From Synaphobranchus kaupii (lineage: Eukaryota > Chordata > Actinopteri > Anguilliformes > Synaphobranchidae), in contig CM056385.1 of the NCBI GenBank assembly GCA_029718625.1, positions 26,918,273 to 26,982,272 of the forward strand: a stretch of 64,000 nt of DNA, read 5' to 3'. A program made the translations under genes and the position numbers. Shown here piece by piece: positions 10,801-21,421 of this stretch (its first letter is position 1; each line of letters starts with the position of its first letter). The notes beneath the pieces are model-generated. The model was not told where the DNA came from, ran no database searches, and worked only from the letters and a program-made list of their open reading frames with translations.

Positions 10801-13800
10801 GAGGCAAAACCCAGAAAAGAATGGAGTTCAGTTACTGTTTGAGGGTGGCCACAATCAACCACTGCTCTAATCCTAGCAGGGTCAGTTGCCATCCCTACTG
10901 TTGAAACCACATGGACCAGGTGTTTAACACTTCGAAGACGGGACTTGCGAACTACCTAGAACGACGGCTTGCAGTCAAACGACCGCAGCCCTAATTTCAA
11001 TGAGAAAATGGGAATAAAATACATTATACGGACCAGCTGTAAATAGGGATACATTATTGTTCTTACCCATAACATTTTTGCGTGTATTTGAGTCAAATTT
11101 ACGTTTATAAACGGTTATTTATAGAACCTCGTGGTCAGACTTTGAAACTTAAAAAAAATAATAACAATAGTCAATAGATTTTAAGCACAGTATATCATGT
11201 CATCCATGTTAATCTAATTTAGGATATATGTCTGCAATAAGTATACGGTAAAATAGTTTTTAATTTACGTTTATTGTTCCGGTTTGAAAATGGAGGCGAA
11301 ATACATCTAACCAATCAGGTGCCGTTAATGTTCCCTGGTAGGCTACTGAACCCATCTCATAGAACCGCCCATCAAACTCACAGTTTGGGTCGTCGCCAGA
11401 TTTGGTGAGAACCTACCATAAGACTAAGGTGGAAACTGACTTTGCTCCAGTCAGAGCATCAAGGGACTCGACAATGTGGGATAGGGGATAGGCATCCCAG
11501 TTTTAGAATTAAACTGGCAGTAATTTACACATAAGAAAATTGATCCATCCTTTGGCTGGATGACCACTATCTGTGATTAGTAGAGACTGTCTTACAGGGG
11601 CTTCATCCAACAATGCAATTTCATGCTGGACTAGGTTGGTACAGCCAAGATCCCACTCCCCCTGACTGAATAATTGCTTATACGTAACGTCACGTGGCCC
11701 TGTAATGGCGACATTTAGTCCAGCTGTCTCTCGTTTTCGTGTTTGTTAATTTGAATATGTTTTGTTGTGTCGAGTTTTTGTCTTTTGTTTTTTCATGCGC
11801 TGGTGTGTCTGTTGTGGGACAGGGAGGCAAGCTGAACATTTTTCGGGGCACTCCTGCTGCTCTTTTTTTATAATTAAAACCAAATTGTCCAGTCGGGCTG
11901 GTTTTGTTGATAGTCATCACCGTGGTGACGCATTTATAACATGGACCCTGGAATGTCCGTTGGATCTGCGGTGATAGGGTTTTTTTTTTACCAGAGTTTC
12001 AGTGGCTTGGTATCGGGGAAGGAGTGAGGCGATGACTGGGGAGGCTGAGTGTGTGAGTTGGTGCCATGTTTTGACTGGATGGAGACTGTGCGTGCATGGA
12101 GGAGAGTCGCAGAGGCGGAGTTTATGTGTGTCGGCGAGGCTTGGAGTGGAGTAGCTGTGATCCGGGAGACGCATTGCTCTGGTCAACTCGGGGCAGCTTT
12201 GTCCCTGCGGCTGTTAGACTGCTTGGCAACATTGGGCATCTCAAGACAGCAGAGGCAGATGAGGAGCTGTTCTTGCTTTTGATGCTTGATTGCTCACACT
12301 TAATTAGTTTGATTGATTCAATGATTCTCTTGAATGTCTTTGTTTGATATATTTGTTTGTATGTTGTGGGTCTGCCCCACTATCTATGTCTTTTTTTTGT
12401 TTGTTTTGTTTTTGTTGCTGGTGACTACAAATTAAGTTTCCTCACAGGAAAATAAAAGTTATTCTATTCTATTCTATTATACCCCTCCAGTAAGGCCTTA
12501 GCCTGCAGTGTCTGCTCTCTTCTTAAATCTGGCCATGAAAATGTGGAAAGGTCTAAGGATGGGCCCTTGGAAGTGTGTTGTGTATCTGTGTGCTGTAGCT
12601 CCCGTACCCATGGGCTCCTCCCGAAATGCAACAATAGGGTCTGGTTGTGTGAGCTGCAGTGTGCTATTCGCCTACCACCCTTTGTGGGATAAGCCACACA
12701 TCATCACCATGCACATTTACAATGACCATATCTACACCCTTAACCATAATGTTCTACAAACCAAAATACCTCCAGGAACCTGCACTGGCCCATATCCCAA
12801 TGGCTCCAACAAAGCATGTGTAAGCACCGCCCCTAAACCCTGATGACAAAGTGCAGAAACTGCTTTAACTGAACCAGCTGGGATATGCACAGACACCTTA
12901 GCCTGGACCTTTAGCTTTCGAATACACGCCAAGTCTGGCAATTGATCCAACCTTCGACATTGCACCAAGATTTGCTTCCACCCCTTCCAAATCATCTGTA
13001 AAGAGGGAGACTGAAACAGAGAATACCCATGTCAATGAAACAGTTGCTGATAACAATCATTGATGACATTCATTCCTAGGAGGCCAGGAACTTCTAGTCT
13101 CTGGCCCTTGGCGTATACATCAGGTGATTATTTAACTACAAGGAACCCTCTCTTTGTTAGACATTTTCCCCAAACACCTCTACCTCCAATTCCATCCGTG
13201 ACATAACGCATGTCCGGCTTTCATGGGCCTTCCAAGCTTCCTCCACCCAATCCTCAACTTTGAATGAATCAACTGCCATTTTCCCTGAGAACCTATGACA
13301 TTTCCTTTCTGTAGACACATACACAAAGTGCTCAGTAGGGCCCGTATTTACATGGTGTGATCATGCTTAGGTGAACTAACTCCACTACTTAACCTCCCTA
13401 TCTCAAATTATCATTATCAGACTGTAACTGCTGCAAAAGAGAAAAACATACACTGCTTTTCTGGTACATGTATTCTCTTAGTTGGACCAGGCACCCGAGG
13501 AAACCTCTGTCTTGGGTCTTCAAAATCTACTGCTGTTCTTCCTCTCACACACATCACTGACATTCCTCTTGGCATACCACACTTTACATGCCTCAAACCT
13601 CTGTTCCTGCCGATTATGCCAAAATGTGGCCACAAGGGGCGCTCAACTACACCAATCTCATTAAAGAGAGAAACCCCAAGAGTGTATCTTGTGCAGGGGT
13701 GGGCAATTCCAGTCCTAGAGGGCCGGTGTGTATGCAGGTTTTTGTTCCCACCAATTACCCCAGCTAAATATTAGGGTTAATTAGGTAATTAAGGCCAGAA

Positions 13801-15386
13801 GTTGGCATGAAAACCAGAAACAGATATAGCCCTCGTTGCTCACCTCTGATCTAGTGCAATTAGGCCATGAATAATAAATAAATGAAGCAGAGGCTTGCGT
13901 ACAAAATTAGATAATTGTATTTAACAGGCTCAGTGGAATCTCGGTTAGTTAAAAAAGGGCATAATAGACAAACAACACCTTCAGTATGAACCGCACACAC
14001 AACCCAAAACTCAACCAGTGTAGGACAAAAAGCACACTAAGAGTATACAATCAAAAGTCTCAAGGTGAAGTACGCACTTAAGTATAAACTGTGATAGGAT
14101 AAAGAACAATGATTGATTACACTTGACAGTCGTCCTGAATATAGGCTTATTGCTCAATCAACACTCCGTCTCTCAGTGCTGCAATGAAATAAATAAATAG
14201 TTAAAACCCTCATTCATATTTACATATCACAAATTACCTTCTCAAAGTAAAACGAGCAACCCAATCACATTTCCAGTCCATATATAATTTAACATGAAAA
14301 GAGAATTCTTCTGAACCGGACTGTTATTAGCTGGACTTACCTCATATCGCTTACACATAAATGCTTGCTTGTATCCCCTGTATGCAGTCACACAATCATA
14401 TGTAGGGCATGAAGTCATGACAAGTATAACTGACACATTATCCATTCAGTCATTTCCTGTGGTAATATGCTTAGTGTTGGGTTAGAGTGCTAAATCTGGG
14501 GGCCATGGCCTCCCTCACCTTCCTGGGGCAGTGCATCACCAAGGGAACCTGTCTGATCTGCCACCATTATTTTTACCAACATTTTCAAGATTTCACCATT
14601 GAACATTTGTTTGATCCCATGTGCAGATATGCAGACCATACGGACCACCCTGGCTGTTTTGGGGAAAGGGTTTTCCTCTGCATCCTTCACCTGTGTGTAC
14701 CTGTTCACAGTTGAGCTGTACCCCACTGTAATCAGGTACCTGTTCTTCTGTGTGCTCTGGCATAATTAGCAGAAACACTCTGAGATTCTGTTCACGATGT
14801 GCCTTAAAGCCAGCTGCTACCTTATAATTTAAAACATATCTAGTGGCATCATAAAGCATCTCTCTCTCTCTCTCTCTGCAGGCAGACAGGTATGGGGCTT
14901 AGCTCCACCATGGCGAGGGTGGGGTCCATGGCAGCGCCTGCTGTATTGATCCTGGACGAGGTCCTGCCCACCCTGCCCAGCATTGTGTACGGGGGTTCGG
15001 CTGTGGTGGCCGGAATCTTTGCCTTCTTCCTTCCCGAAACCCTCAACGTCCCCCTGCCAGAGACCATTGATGATGCAGAGGAGAAATGGTAGAGTGCATT
15101 CCACAAATCAGAATGCGTTAGCGAAATGTTCATTAAGAGAGACCTGAAGAGAATCCAGTTAGAGTATCACAGCATGCTTTCTTTAAATTTGAGTAAATAA
15201 GCCTAAGAGGACTGTAGCTGTGTACGGTTTGATATATCAGGATGTGATGAGAGTTTTACTGAAATTGGTGTTCTTTTCGCTTGCAGGGGGAGGCAGAAGA
15301 GCACGTCACAGAACAGGAAGGAGGCGGTAGCGCTGCAGGGCATGGAGGGAGAGGCCGGAAAAACCACTGGCCTGAATGCCCTCTAG
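7820..15386 (+). CDS. slc22a: SLC22 organic anion transporter-like, copy A, exons 7-10 only
   Basis: This is the C-terminal 209 residues of a major-facilitator transporter of the SLC22 organic anion transporter type, which would move organic anions across the plasma membrane. Exons read 7820-8034 (215 nt), 14627-14735 (109), 14882-15088 (207) and 15287-15386, with the TAG stop at 15384. All borders have AG and GT, and the phases join in frame. Exon 7 carries the second GRR loop motif (FLGRRIS). Exon 8 carries the GKG...ELYPTVIR segment before the next helix, and exon 9 the QTGMG segment and LPETLN. The C-terminal tail is charged and ends NAL. Exons 1-6 lie left of the window beyond the ERV. 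Exon 8 is identical to that of copy B. Intron 7 (6.6 kb) is enlarged by a decayed Ty3 element. I see no disabling change, but whether the gene still works is unknown. Confidence 0.88.
8035..8786 (+). other. Start of intron 7 of copy A
   Basis: The first 25 bases match the start of intron 7 in copy B (after 49347), then the two diverge. The segment 8195-8330 contains several GCTAGC and AACGTTA motifs common in this genome. No gene or clear element was recognised. Confidence 0.4.
10085..10910 (-). pseudogene. Ty3 RT thumb/RNase H relic
   Basis: Minus-strand fragments encode the end of reverse transcriptase ([15 protein letters not shown]...FVEGF) and RNase H ([19 protein letters not shown], then [13 protein letters not shown]). 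The end of RNase H follows ([13 protein letters not shown], about 10310-10348). The pieces lie in more than one frame, separated by shifts and a roughly 100-bp gap, so this is a dead copy. The stretch 10925-11395, where the RT palm should lie, shows no Ty3 similarity and may be an unrecognised insertion. Confidence 0.65.
11684..12476 (+). mobile_element. LINE-like insertion nested in the Ty3 relic
   Basis: A 793-bp block is flanked by the direct repeat TTATAC (11678-11683 and 12477-12482), consistent with a target-site duplication. Removing it rejoins the minus-strand Ty3 reading (LLEGY then QLFSQGEW). Its right end carries AATAAA (about 12451) and a (TTCTA)n tail, typical of a non-LTR retrotransposon 3' end. 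No reverse transcriptase is present, so it is a short or internally deleted copy. GC-richer ORF fragments in the middle look like untranslated or ORF1-type sequence but are not identifiable. Confidence 0.65.
13625..14045 (-). repeat. LTR fragment of the Ty3 relic
   Basis: From TGTGGCCACAAGG (13625) to about 14045 the sequence follows the LTR seen in copy B from 49446, apart from the miniature insertion at 13694-13848 and small indels. After about 14045 it departs from that LTR. The interval 14046-14328 is AT-rich and holds nothing else I recognise. Confidence 0.55.
13694..13848. mobile_element. Short hAT-type miniature element
   Basis: A 155-bp insert begins CAGGGGTGGGCAATTCC and ends TTGCTCACCTCTG, an imperfect terminal inverted repeat. 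The flanks ATCTTGTG (13686) and ATCTAGTG (13849) are a near-perfect 8-bp target duplication, as hAT elements make. Copy B at 49506-49520 shows the uninterrupted target, so the insertion came after the two LTR copies separated. It is non-coding. Confidence 0.75.
14329..14586 (+). repeat. Intron 7 block identical between copies A and B
   Basis: This 258-bp non-coding block matches 50398-50655 without an indel and, as far as I can read, without a mismatch. Exon 7 of the two copies differs at about ten positions over 215 bp. The block therefore looks like a gene-conversion tract. It includes the decayed exon 7 described separately. Confidence 0.65.
14490..14586 (+). pseudogene. Decayed second copy of SLC22 exon 7 (copy A)
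   Basis: The sequence reads as a degraded version of the second half of exon 7. The residues [11 protein letters not shown]...TKGTCLI align with [11 protein letters not shown]...SQSACLI of the true exon. After that the frame is lost and no usable splice donor follows. It lies about 40 bp upstream of exon 8 in the position expected for a preceding exon. The same relic is in copy B at 50559-50655. Confidence 0.7.
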
Positions 15387-16793
15387 CAAACTACACACTC
15401 CAATACACTGACTGACCAGAAAAAACACACCAAACGCACCTTCAAACAGTGCCCTGACTTGAAGACTGGTTCCAGTATATAGGCCTCTTTAGTGCTGGGT
15501 GGTAGTACGTATTTTTGCGGTATACCAGAATAAATTCAATATCTTTTATTGTTTCTCATCCAATTAATATTAAAAATTGCACATTGCAACAGTATGAATT
15601 GTGAATTGTCTGTGTTGAATAAAACTTACACCATTTTATTTAAAAATGTGACATGACTAGGGCTGGACATTTTCCCCAAATATGGACTATTTTCAATTCC
15701 CGGTAATTTTGCACACCCTTCCTGGAATCCCGAGATTTCAGTACAAACTGCTAGTATCCTTTAGAAGCTTTAGTGTGGTTGAATACATGCGTGTAAGTAT
15801 AGAGCTCCGTAGTCCTGCCCCTTCCTATCCCTGGCTGGTCCCGGAAGACTGCCAGAAGCCATTACCTGCCCCCACTTCGGGATCTTTCAGTCATCTTTAT
15901 GATGATATTATGGCATTGTTTGGACCAGACTTAGACATATATATGATACAAAGTCCATTATATACTCACCACAGCTTTTAAATCTAATTTGAATCGTATA
16001 ATTAACGGAGTTTGAGAAACATAACTACACTACCCAGAATCCCCGCTCGTACATCGACGGCTCCTGCTTTTGCTAACAAACGCAGTAGCTCCCGGCTGCT
16101 CTACTAGGAAAATTGGCTATCACTCGGTCTGCTCTTGTAACTTATTATGGAAGCAGCTACCGGCCAAAGAAGTAGCTACTGGTCGCTCTGCTAGCGAAAA
16201 TCACTTTGTCTTATTATAGAAGTGAAACTAAGAGTATCACCAAGGGCGAGAATCACTATCAGTCTGGCCATGGCGAAAGTGTCAGCTTTATGGCTTTCAC
16301 TCCAGCAGTGGTAGTGAGCGAGTAGCCCGGATGTTGTAGTCGTTTTAGTTGTTTTTTTGAAAACATGTTTGTTGTTTATTTGTTGGACATAATTTCAAAT
16401 TTATTAATTATTTTAAAATGTGACAAGCCCTTTCTTGGGTGTTTTGAACGTCTAGCTGCCTGAATATAGAAAAAAAAACATTTTCAGTCCATTGACTTCC
16501 ATTATATTTTTCCCGAAAAGTGGCCCCAGACGTTCGTCACCAAAGTGGGCGGGACTACGCAGCTCTATGTCTGCACCAAGAACAGTTAGAAATCAAATAA
16601 ATTTTCTGGCTTGATTTTCTATTTCTACAATAATAAAAATAGGCATATCAGAAAGCAAATATTAAAAAAATAAAAAATAAATATCGTGAAACTACATCTG
16701 ATTGGTACGGAGCCCCCAAAGGGACATGCAAAAAAAAAAAAAGTTTTGTGTGAGCACAAGATCATTTTGTGTGCTCACGAGATAAAACTTGTG
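15387..16793 (+). other. 3' flank of SLC22 copy A
   Basis: The first 50 bases after the stop resemble the sequence after 51862 in copy B and are probably 3' UTR. AATAAA at about 15618 (TTGAATAAAACTTAC) is a candidate polyadenylation signal. Sequence from about 15660 to 16740 is AT-rich and repeat-like, with nothing identified. At 16748-16778 there is a small hairpin built on GTGAGCACA and TGTGCTCAC. Confidence 0.4.
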
Positions 16794-19226
16794 CGTTCGA
16801 AATTGGCTTAAAGGTTTGAATAAACATGTGTGCTGATATGTGGGTTAGACATCTGGCTCCCAATACATAGGTGGCTGGTTCAAATCCTAGTCTCTGACAT
16901 TTGAATTTTTCAATCTTAAATGGTAAATTAGCTAATTCAGTTAGCAACAACAGCGGGGCATTAAATAACACTAAATAACCTGCCATGTGTTTTTTGTTTT
17001 TTTTAAGTAATTGCATATTTAAATACTATGCCCACATTAATTATTTATAGGTTAGACTACTAGGCCTCATTTACACAGTCTTTCAACACATTTAGGGCTA
17101 TTACAGACAGCTATTGTGGTAGGCTAGTTACTGTCGTCAGCTGTAACCTAACGACTGTGAACATGCAATGAAACTGTTTTGATATCAAAGACTGGCACCT
17201 TACTAGTCATTCCACTAGAATTTTGAGCCACTAGTTGCACTTTTATTCTACATGTTACACCAGCAACCTTACTAGTTGAACCACAGTGCCAACTAGTGGC
17301 ACCACAGCCAACTAGTCAGCATTTCAACCCACTAGTGGCCTTTTAAGCTTATCGTGTTGCCAATTAAAGCAGCATAGTTAACTTGTGAAGTGGCAACAGT
17401 GTAAACATGTTAACTAAATACATTGCATAGAGTCCGTATATTCGCCTAACTAGTTACATACACTTCTCTTCACTAGTTTACCTGCCTAAAACCAACGTGT
17501 CCACTAGTTAACTAGTTAAGTCTTTAGCACATCAATCAACTAGTAGCTAGCCTTTATTGTAGCAAAATTTTTGTTTTATTAAAGTGGTGAGTTTGTCTTA
17601 CGGAATGACGATCAGCCCACCGGAATCAATACGGAGACTGTCTAGGTCTATCTAGCTTTTCAATTTAAAAATACAAAGAACAAACTAGCATAAACGCAAG
17701 AATGATTTGGCAGTGAATGACATTTCAAACAGGACACACAGTGACGTTATCTCATTTGGTGTTTTGATGATTGCATTTGCATTTTACCCACATTAGCTAC
17801 TTACCAATGTTGCTAACATTAGCTAGCTAGCCAGCGAGTTCTAAACATTTACCATTAACTGATAACGTTAATGTTAACCTTTTTCATGTAAGTAGCTATA
17901 TCGATACTTTAAGCCATTTAGCAAAAATATCAACATTTTTTGACCTTGACATAACCTTGCTTTTCATTTTGTCTCGAGGTCCGTGTTGTGTCGTTCGAAT
18001 CGGCCAAGAACCTTCTCGAAATGGCACGAGCCACGCGATGGAACGATGATGATCATCTGTGATACATATGTTCAGGGCTGGCAATTAAACTATCTGCGCA
18101 GCCGCAGTAGCACATCAGCTAGCTAGCCAGTTAACGCAAAATGTTAAAGTTGATCATTTGTTTTCATCATAAGGCATCACCAAAAATATTATATATTATT
18201 GTAATTATGTTAGTGGATCATATTGATCCTCGACTAAACATGGTCCAATTTAGAACAACTTTTTTTGGCCAAATGTGGACCTAAACAGACGTACTAAACA
18301 TGGCCCAATTTAGAGCGACTATTTTTGGCCAAATGTGGACCTAAAGAGACGGACTAAACATGGCCCAATTTAGAACGACTATTTTTGGTGAAAATAATGG
18401 CCATGACAGACTGACCTGATTTAGCCAAAAAACAGACGTCGGCTGCGCACTGGGAAATACACAAATGGAAACTCGTTGACCTAGTAAGACAAAATGTCGA
18501 ACACGTTGTGAAAAACGGGCAACTAGTGGATATCGTAAATTGGATATCAGGGATATGGAATAAATCCTCATTCGGCTTGCCATACTGCTTATCCTATTGA
18601 TTGATCGGTGCACTGACGTTATTGGTCCAGGACATTCTTGAAGTTGTAATTATAGGCTACTGTGTTGCCAACTCATGTGTTAGTTGCATATACTCTAATT
18701 AGTATAATATCATCAGTGAATCCATTTAAAGTGTATTTATTTTAATTCATTTAATACATTTCAATTTGTGATTTCAAAGCCAGTGGAACACTATGTAACT
18801 TATCAAATTATCAATTATCAAATATATTCTCACCACCCTGTCAATTGCTCTGTTTTGTGTGCATGTTCACAGTCCTTACTCCTTAGGCTACAGCTGACGA
18901 CAGTAACTAGCCTGCCACAATAGATGTCTGTAATAGCCCTAAATGTGTTAAAAGACTGTGTAAATGAGGCCTAATAAACTATGAATAATTAATGTGGGTG
19001 TAGTATTTAAATATATAATTACTTTTAAAAAATCACATGGCAAGTTATTTCATGCCCCGCTGTAGTAACTGAATTAGCTAATTTGCCATTTAAAATGAAT
19101 AAAAATTAAAGTGTCAGTGACAGAGATTTTAACCGGCGACCTACGAATTGGGATGCCTTACCGACTAGACCACAGATCAACACAAATGAGTATCTCTCTT
19201 TAAACCTTTTAGCCTATTTCGAACGC
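16794..19226. mobile_element. 2.4-kb foldback element with ~375-bp inverted arms carrying tRNA-like sequence
   Basis: The left arm (16794-17172) is matched in reverse complement by the right arm (18852-19226). The match runs from CGTTCGAAATTGGCTTAAAGG outward to the segment around CTGTGAACATGCA inward. Each arm holds a tRNA-like stretch. The left arm has a B-box-like GGTTCAAATCC at 16877. The right arm, read on the minus strand, has an A-box-like TGGTCTAGTCGG (19161-19172) and a decayed B box (19123-19134). The core has no long ORF. It has about a dozen ACTAGT palindromes at 17200-17545 and a 60-bp tandem repeat at 18231-18400. No transposase is present, so the element would be non-autonomous. 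The class is unknown to me. Confidence 0.65.
18231..18400. repeat. 60-bp tandem repeat, about 2.7 copies
   Basis: The unit begins GACTAAACATGGTCCAATTT and repeats with a period of exactly 60 at about 18232, 18292 and 18352. Few differences separate the copies, and the third breaks off after about 40 bp. It lies in the core of the foldback element. Confidence 0.8.
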
Positions 19227-19701
19227 GAAAGAACAGTGTCCGCGCATGTTGAGCAATGAAGCGAGCGAGCAGTGTATGGAAGGCCAAACGGGCCAAAAAT
19301 GCCTGGTCCATACACACGCTTTTACGCCATTTTGACGGCGCCAAAGCGCCACCAGCCGTAACAAACGCCTGGTGGCATAAAAAATGCCTGGGCTAAGCCC
19401 CGCCCCCTGATGATTATAATGCCTGGGCTAAGCCCCGCCTCCTGATGATGATCCTTCCCTGTAGATCCCTCCCCTTACCTTTTACCGTTATTTATTCTTG
19501 TGAAGCACTTTGTGACTCTGTTCTTGAAAGGTGCTATATAAATAAACTTTACTTACTTACTTACCTGGCTGTATACTCATTTTAGCTTACAAAAATAAGT
19601 TGAATGTAAAATGCATTCTGCATTTTATACAAGCCGTGTCTTCTACAATAAAATCAAGACCAACAGTTTTTATTTTCTTGGTGTTTTGCCGTATAACAAT
19701 C
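19227..19701 (+). repeat. LINE/SINE-type 3' tail and flanking sequence
   Basis: A tail at about 19498-19566 reads AAGCACTTTGTGACTC, then GGTGCTATATAAATAAA, then TTAC repeats. This is the common 3' end of L2/CR1-type LINEs and related SINEs in fish. Upstream, GCCTGGGCTAAGCCCCGCC occurs twice (about 19387 and 19420). The rest, to 19701, holds nothing recognised. Confidence 0.5.

Positions 19702-19750
<49 letters not shown>
19702..19750. repeat. (TAA)n microsatellite
   Basis: About sixteen TAA units run without a break. Confidence 0.95.
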
Positions 19751-19752
<2 letters not shown>

Positions 19753-20069
19753 TCATAATAAATTTGCATCGGGCTCAGGCTCGGGAGAGAGAGGAAGAGG
19801 ATTGCGCACACCTGTGAGTGTTATGTTGCTAGCTGAGAGCTGTCCGTGGTGTTGAATTATGGCATTTCTGTCTGGCCCAGTACATGTTTTATGCTCAGAA
19901 ACAAATGAAAAATGAGGCAGAAGTTGGTTTCTTATTTGCAGCTATGGACTTAATATTATTATGGTGTACACTTATGCGGTCCATAGCGAAATCGGTGCAG
20001 CTTTTAGAGGGTTTGTTTCGTTTTGGGCCAGTCACAATGTCACTCATTCTTGAAGAGAGGATCCTCCCC

Positions 20070-20515
20070 TATTCAACCAGTGTAATTTCTCCCCAGCCCA
20101 AATAGGTTTTCTATGCAAAAAGAGGTGCCAAAAATGGGTCTGGGAGCTATATTTAGCCCCATTTTTAAATGGTAAAATCATCTTGGACCACACATTAGAC
20201 ACAATATATCAATGCAAACATACATATATGAGTGGCCCAATATGATTTAACCCTTGAAATACTGGCCCAAGTTAGCTCATAGAGCGATTTTTGACCCACG
20301 ATTTGAGATGGAAAACGCTCATGGGGCCAGACAAGATGATTTGGGCTAATAGTGCTGGAATGTATCTTCTTAGGCCAGGTTGCATATTAGTGGCCCAAGA
20401 CGATTTGACCCTTTAAAATGGGGGCAAAATTAGCCTGCAGACTCATTTTGGACACCCGTGTTTGGCATAGAAAACCCATTTGGGCTGGGGAGAAATTAGA
20501 CTGGTTGAACTGGAT
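20070..20515. repeat. Inverted and direct repeat of a ~110-bp unit
   Basis: Sequence at about 20075-20175 is the reverse complement of 20410-20510 (for example CCCCAGCCCAAATAGG against CCATTTGGGCTGGGG). The interval 20228-20350 is a more diverged direct copy of 20390-20515, sharing GTGGCCCAA, ATTTGACCC and related words. The block behaves like a small non-autonomous foldback element. No coding sequence was found in it or in 19751-20069. Confidence 0.6.
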
Positions 20516-21085
20516 GACCCCCTCTTCAGGTGTGAGTGGTAATATGACTGGAACAATGAAGCTTTTATCTTGCGCTTTGTTTATCACAGATGGTCGGCCT
20601 TCCAAATTCATACAGTTAAGGCCCGTATTCCAATGATTCATCAAGAAAGAGATTTAAACTTGTTGGTAGATTTAAACTAAATTGTTTTATTTTTGTTTCA
20701 AGGCGGACATGTCCTCAATGCCATTCAAGATTACCATAGTACAGGTGTTACTTAAAGTGTTCACCACCCAAGATACCTGACATCACATGATTCAATTGTG
20801 CACAACAACAATGGTAAAGAAATTTCATAAACTGCCCTTCACCATAATATGCAGAGGCAGAAAGGTTATAAATATTGTCACTTAAATATATTGCAGACAT
20901 AAGACATGATTGAGATGATTATATGAAAAATAAATAAATTTAAAAAATTCAAAATAAAAATTAAATAATAACATTCCTCATTTCATTTAGCTAAACTTAG
21001 TAAAGCCTATACAATTGCAAGGAAACTATTATGATTTTTCAGAACCCTGTTTCATCACCATATTAATCAGCTGAACACATATGTT
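20516..21085. other. AT-rich intergenic sequence
   Basis: Nothing identifiable was found. The part 20900-21020 is very AT-rich. Confidence 0.5.
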
Positions 21086-21421
21086 TTAGGATAGGAAGGG
21101 TATAAGGCTAAATTCATCATTCATCCGAACTGGTGCAATAGTGCCCAGGGTATGTATCCAGAATGCTTCCCGTTTAAGGATCTTATTTTTAATATCTCCC
21201 TCTCTTCTATTGAGATGGACTGTTTCAATACCTATGCATTTAAGAGCTTGGCTCTTAAATGTTATGGTTTTCTCCAGTCGTCTACAGTGCTTGGCTACAG
21301 GTGAATTGAGATCCTTTTTTCTGGTGCAGCTTTTTTCTTCTGACAGTCTAGTTTTTAATGATCTAGATGTATGTCCTATGTATCCAATTGAACATGGACA
21401 AAAGAGAATATAAATGACATT
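21086..21421 (-). pseudogene. Penelope-like element fragment: GIY-YIG endonuclease C-terminus
   Basis: The minus strand reads 111 residues without a stop from 21421 to TAA at 21086-21088. It shows VIYILFCPC and a modified GYIG motif, then SRSLKTRLSEEKS, a His/Arg-rich segment, and REAFWIHTLGTIAP. This order is that of the GIY-YIG nuclease domain at the C-terminus of Penelope-like retroelements, which nicks DNA to start integration. The upstream reverse transcriptase is absent, so the piece is 5'-truncated. The domain itself is still open. Confidence 0.75.

Larger units (their letters stand above)
8787..14045 (-). mobile_element. Decayed Ty3-type LTR retrotransposon, minus strand
   Basis: Sequence at 8787-8980 matches the end of an LTR also present in copy B (49446-49989). 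It is followed by CTCACCCCCACTTTA, the complement of a polypurine tract. The other LTR fragment starts at 13625 (TGTGGCCAC). Between them the minus strand gives Ty3-like pieces in the proper order. A protease/linker region lies at about 12995-12480, an RT linker ([11 protein letters not shown]) near 11640, an RT-RNase H junction ([10 protein letters not shown]) near 10840, RNase H (ASRVLRP) near 10540 and the PGKANRNAD tail near 10330. The RT core with YxDD was not found. Frames are broken throughout. A LINE (11684-12476) and a hAT miniature element (13694-13848) are inserted in it. Confidence 0.7.

Noticed and set aside
16840..16890. Functional tRNA gene
   Set aside because: The boxes are degenerate, the acceptor stem does not pair and the two arms differ. 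It is tRNA-like sequence in a repeat only.
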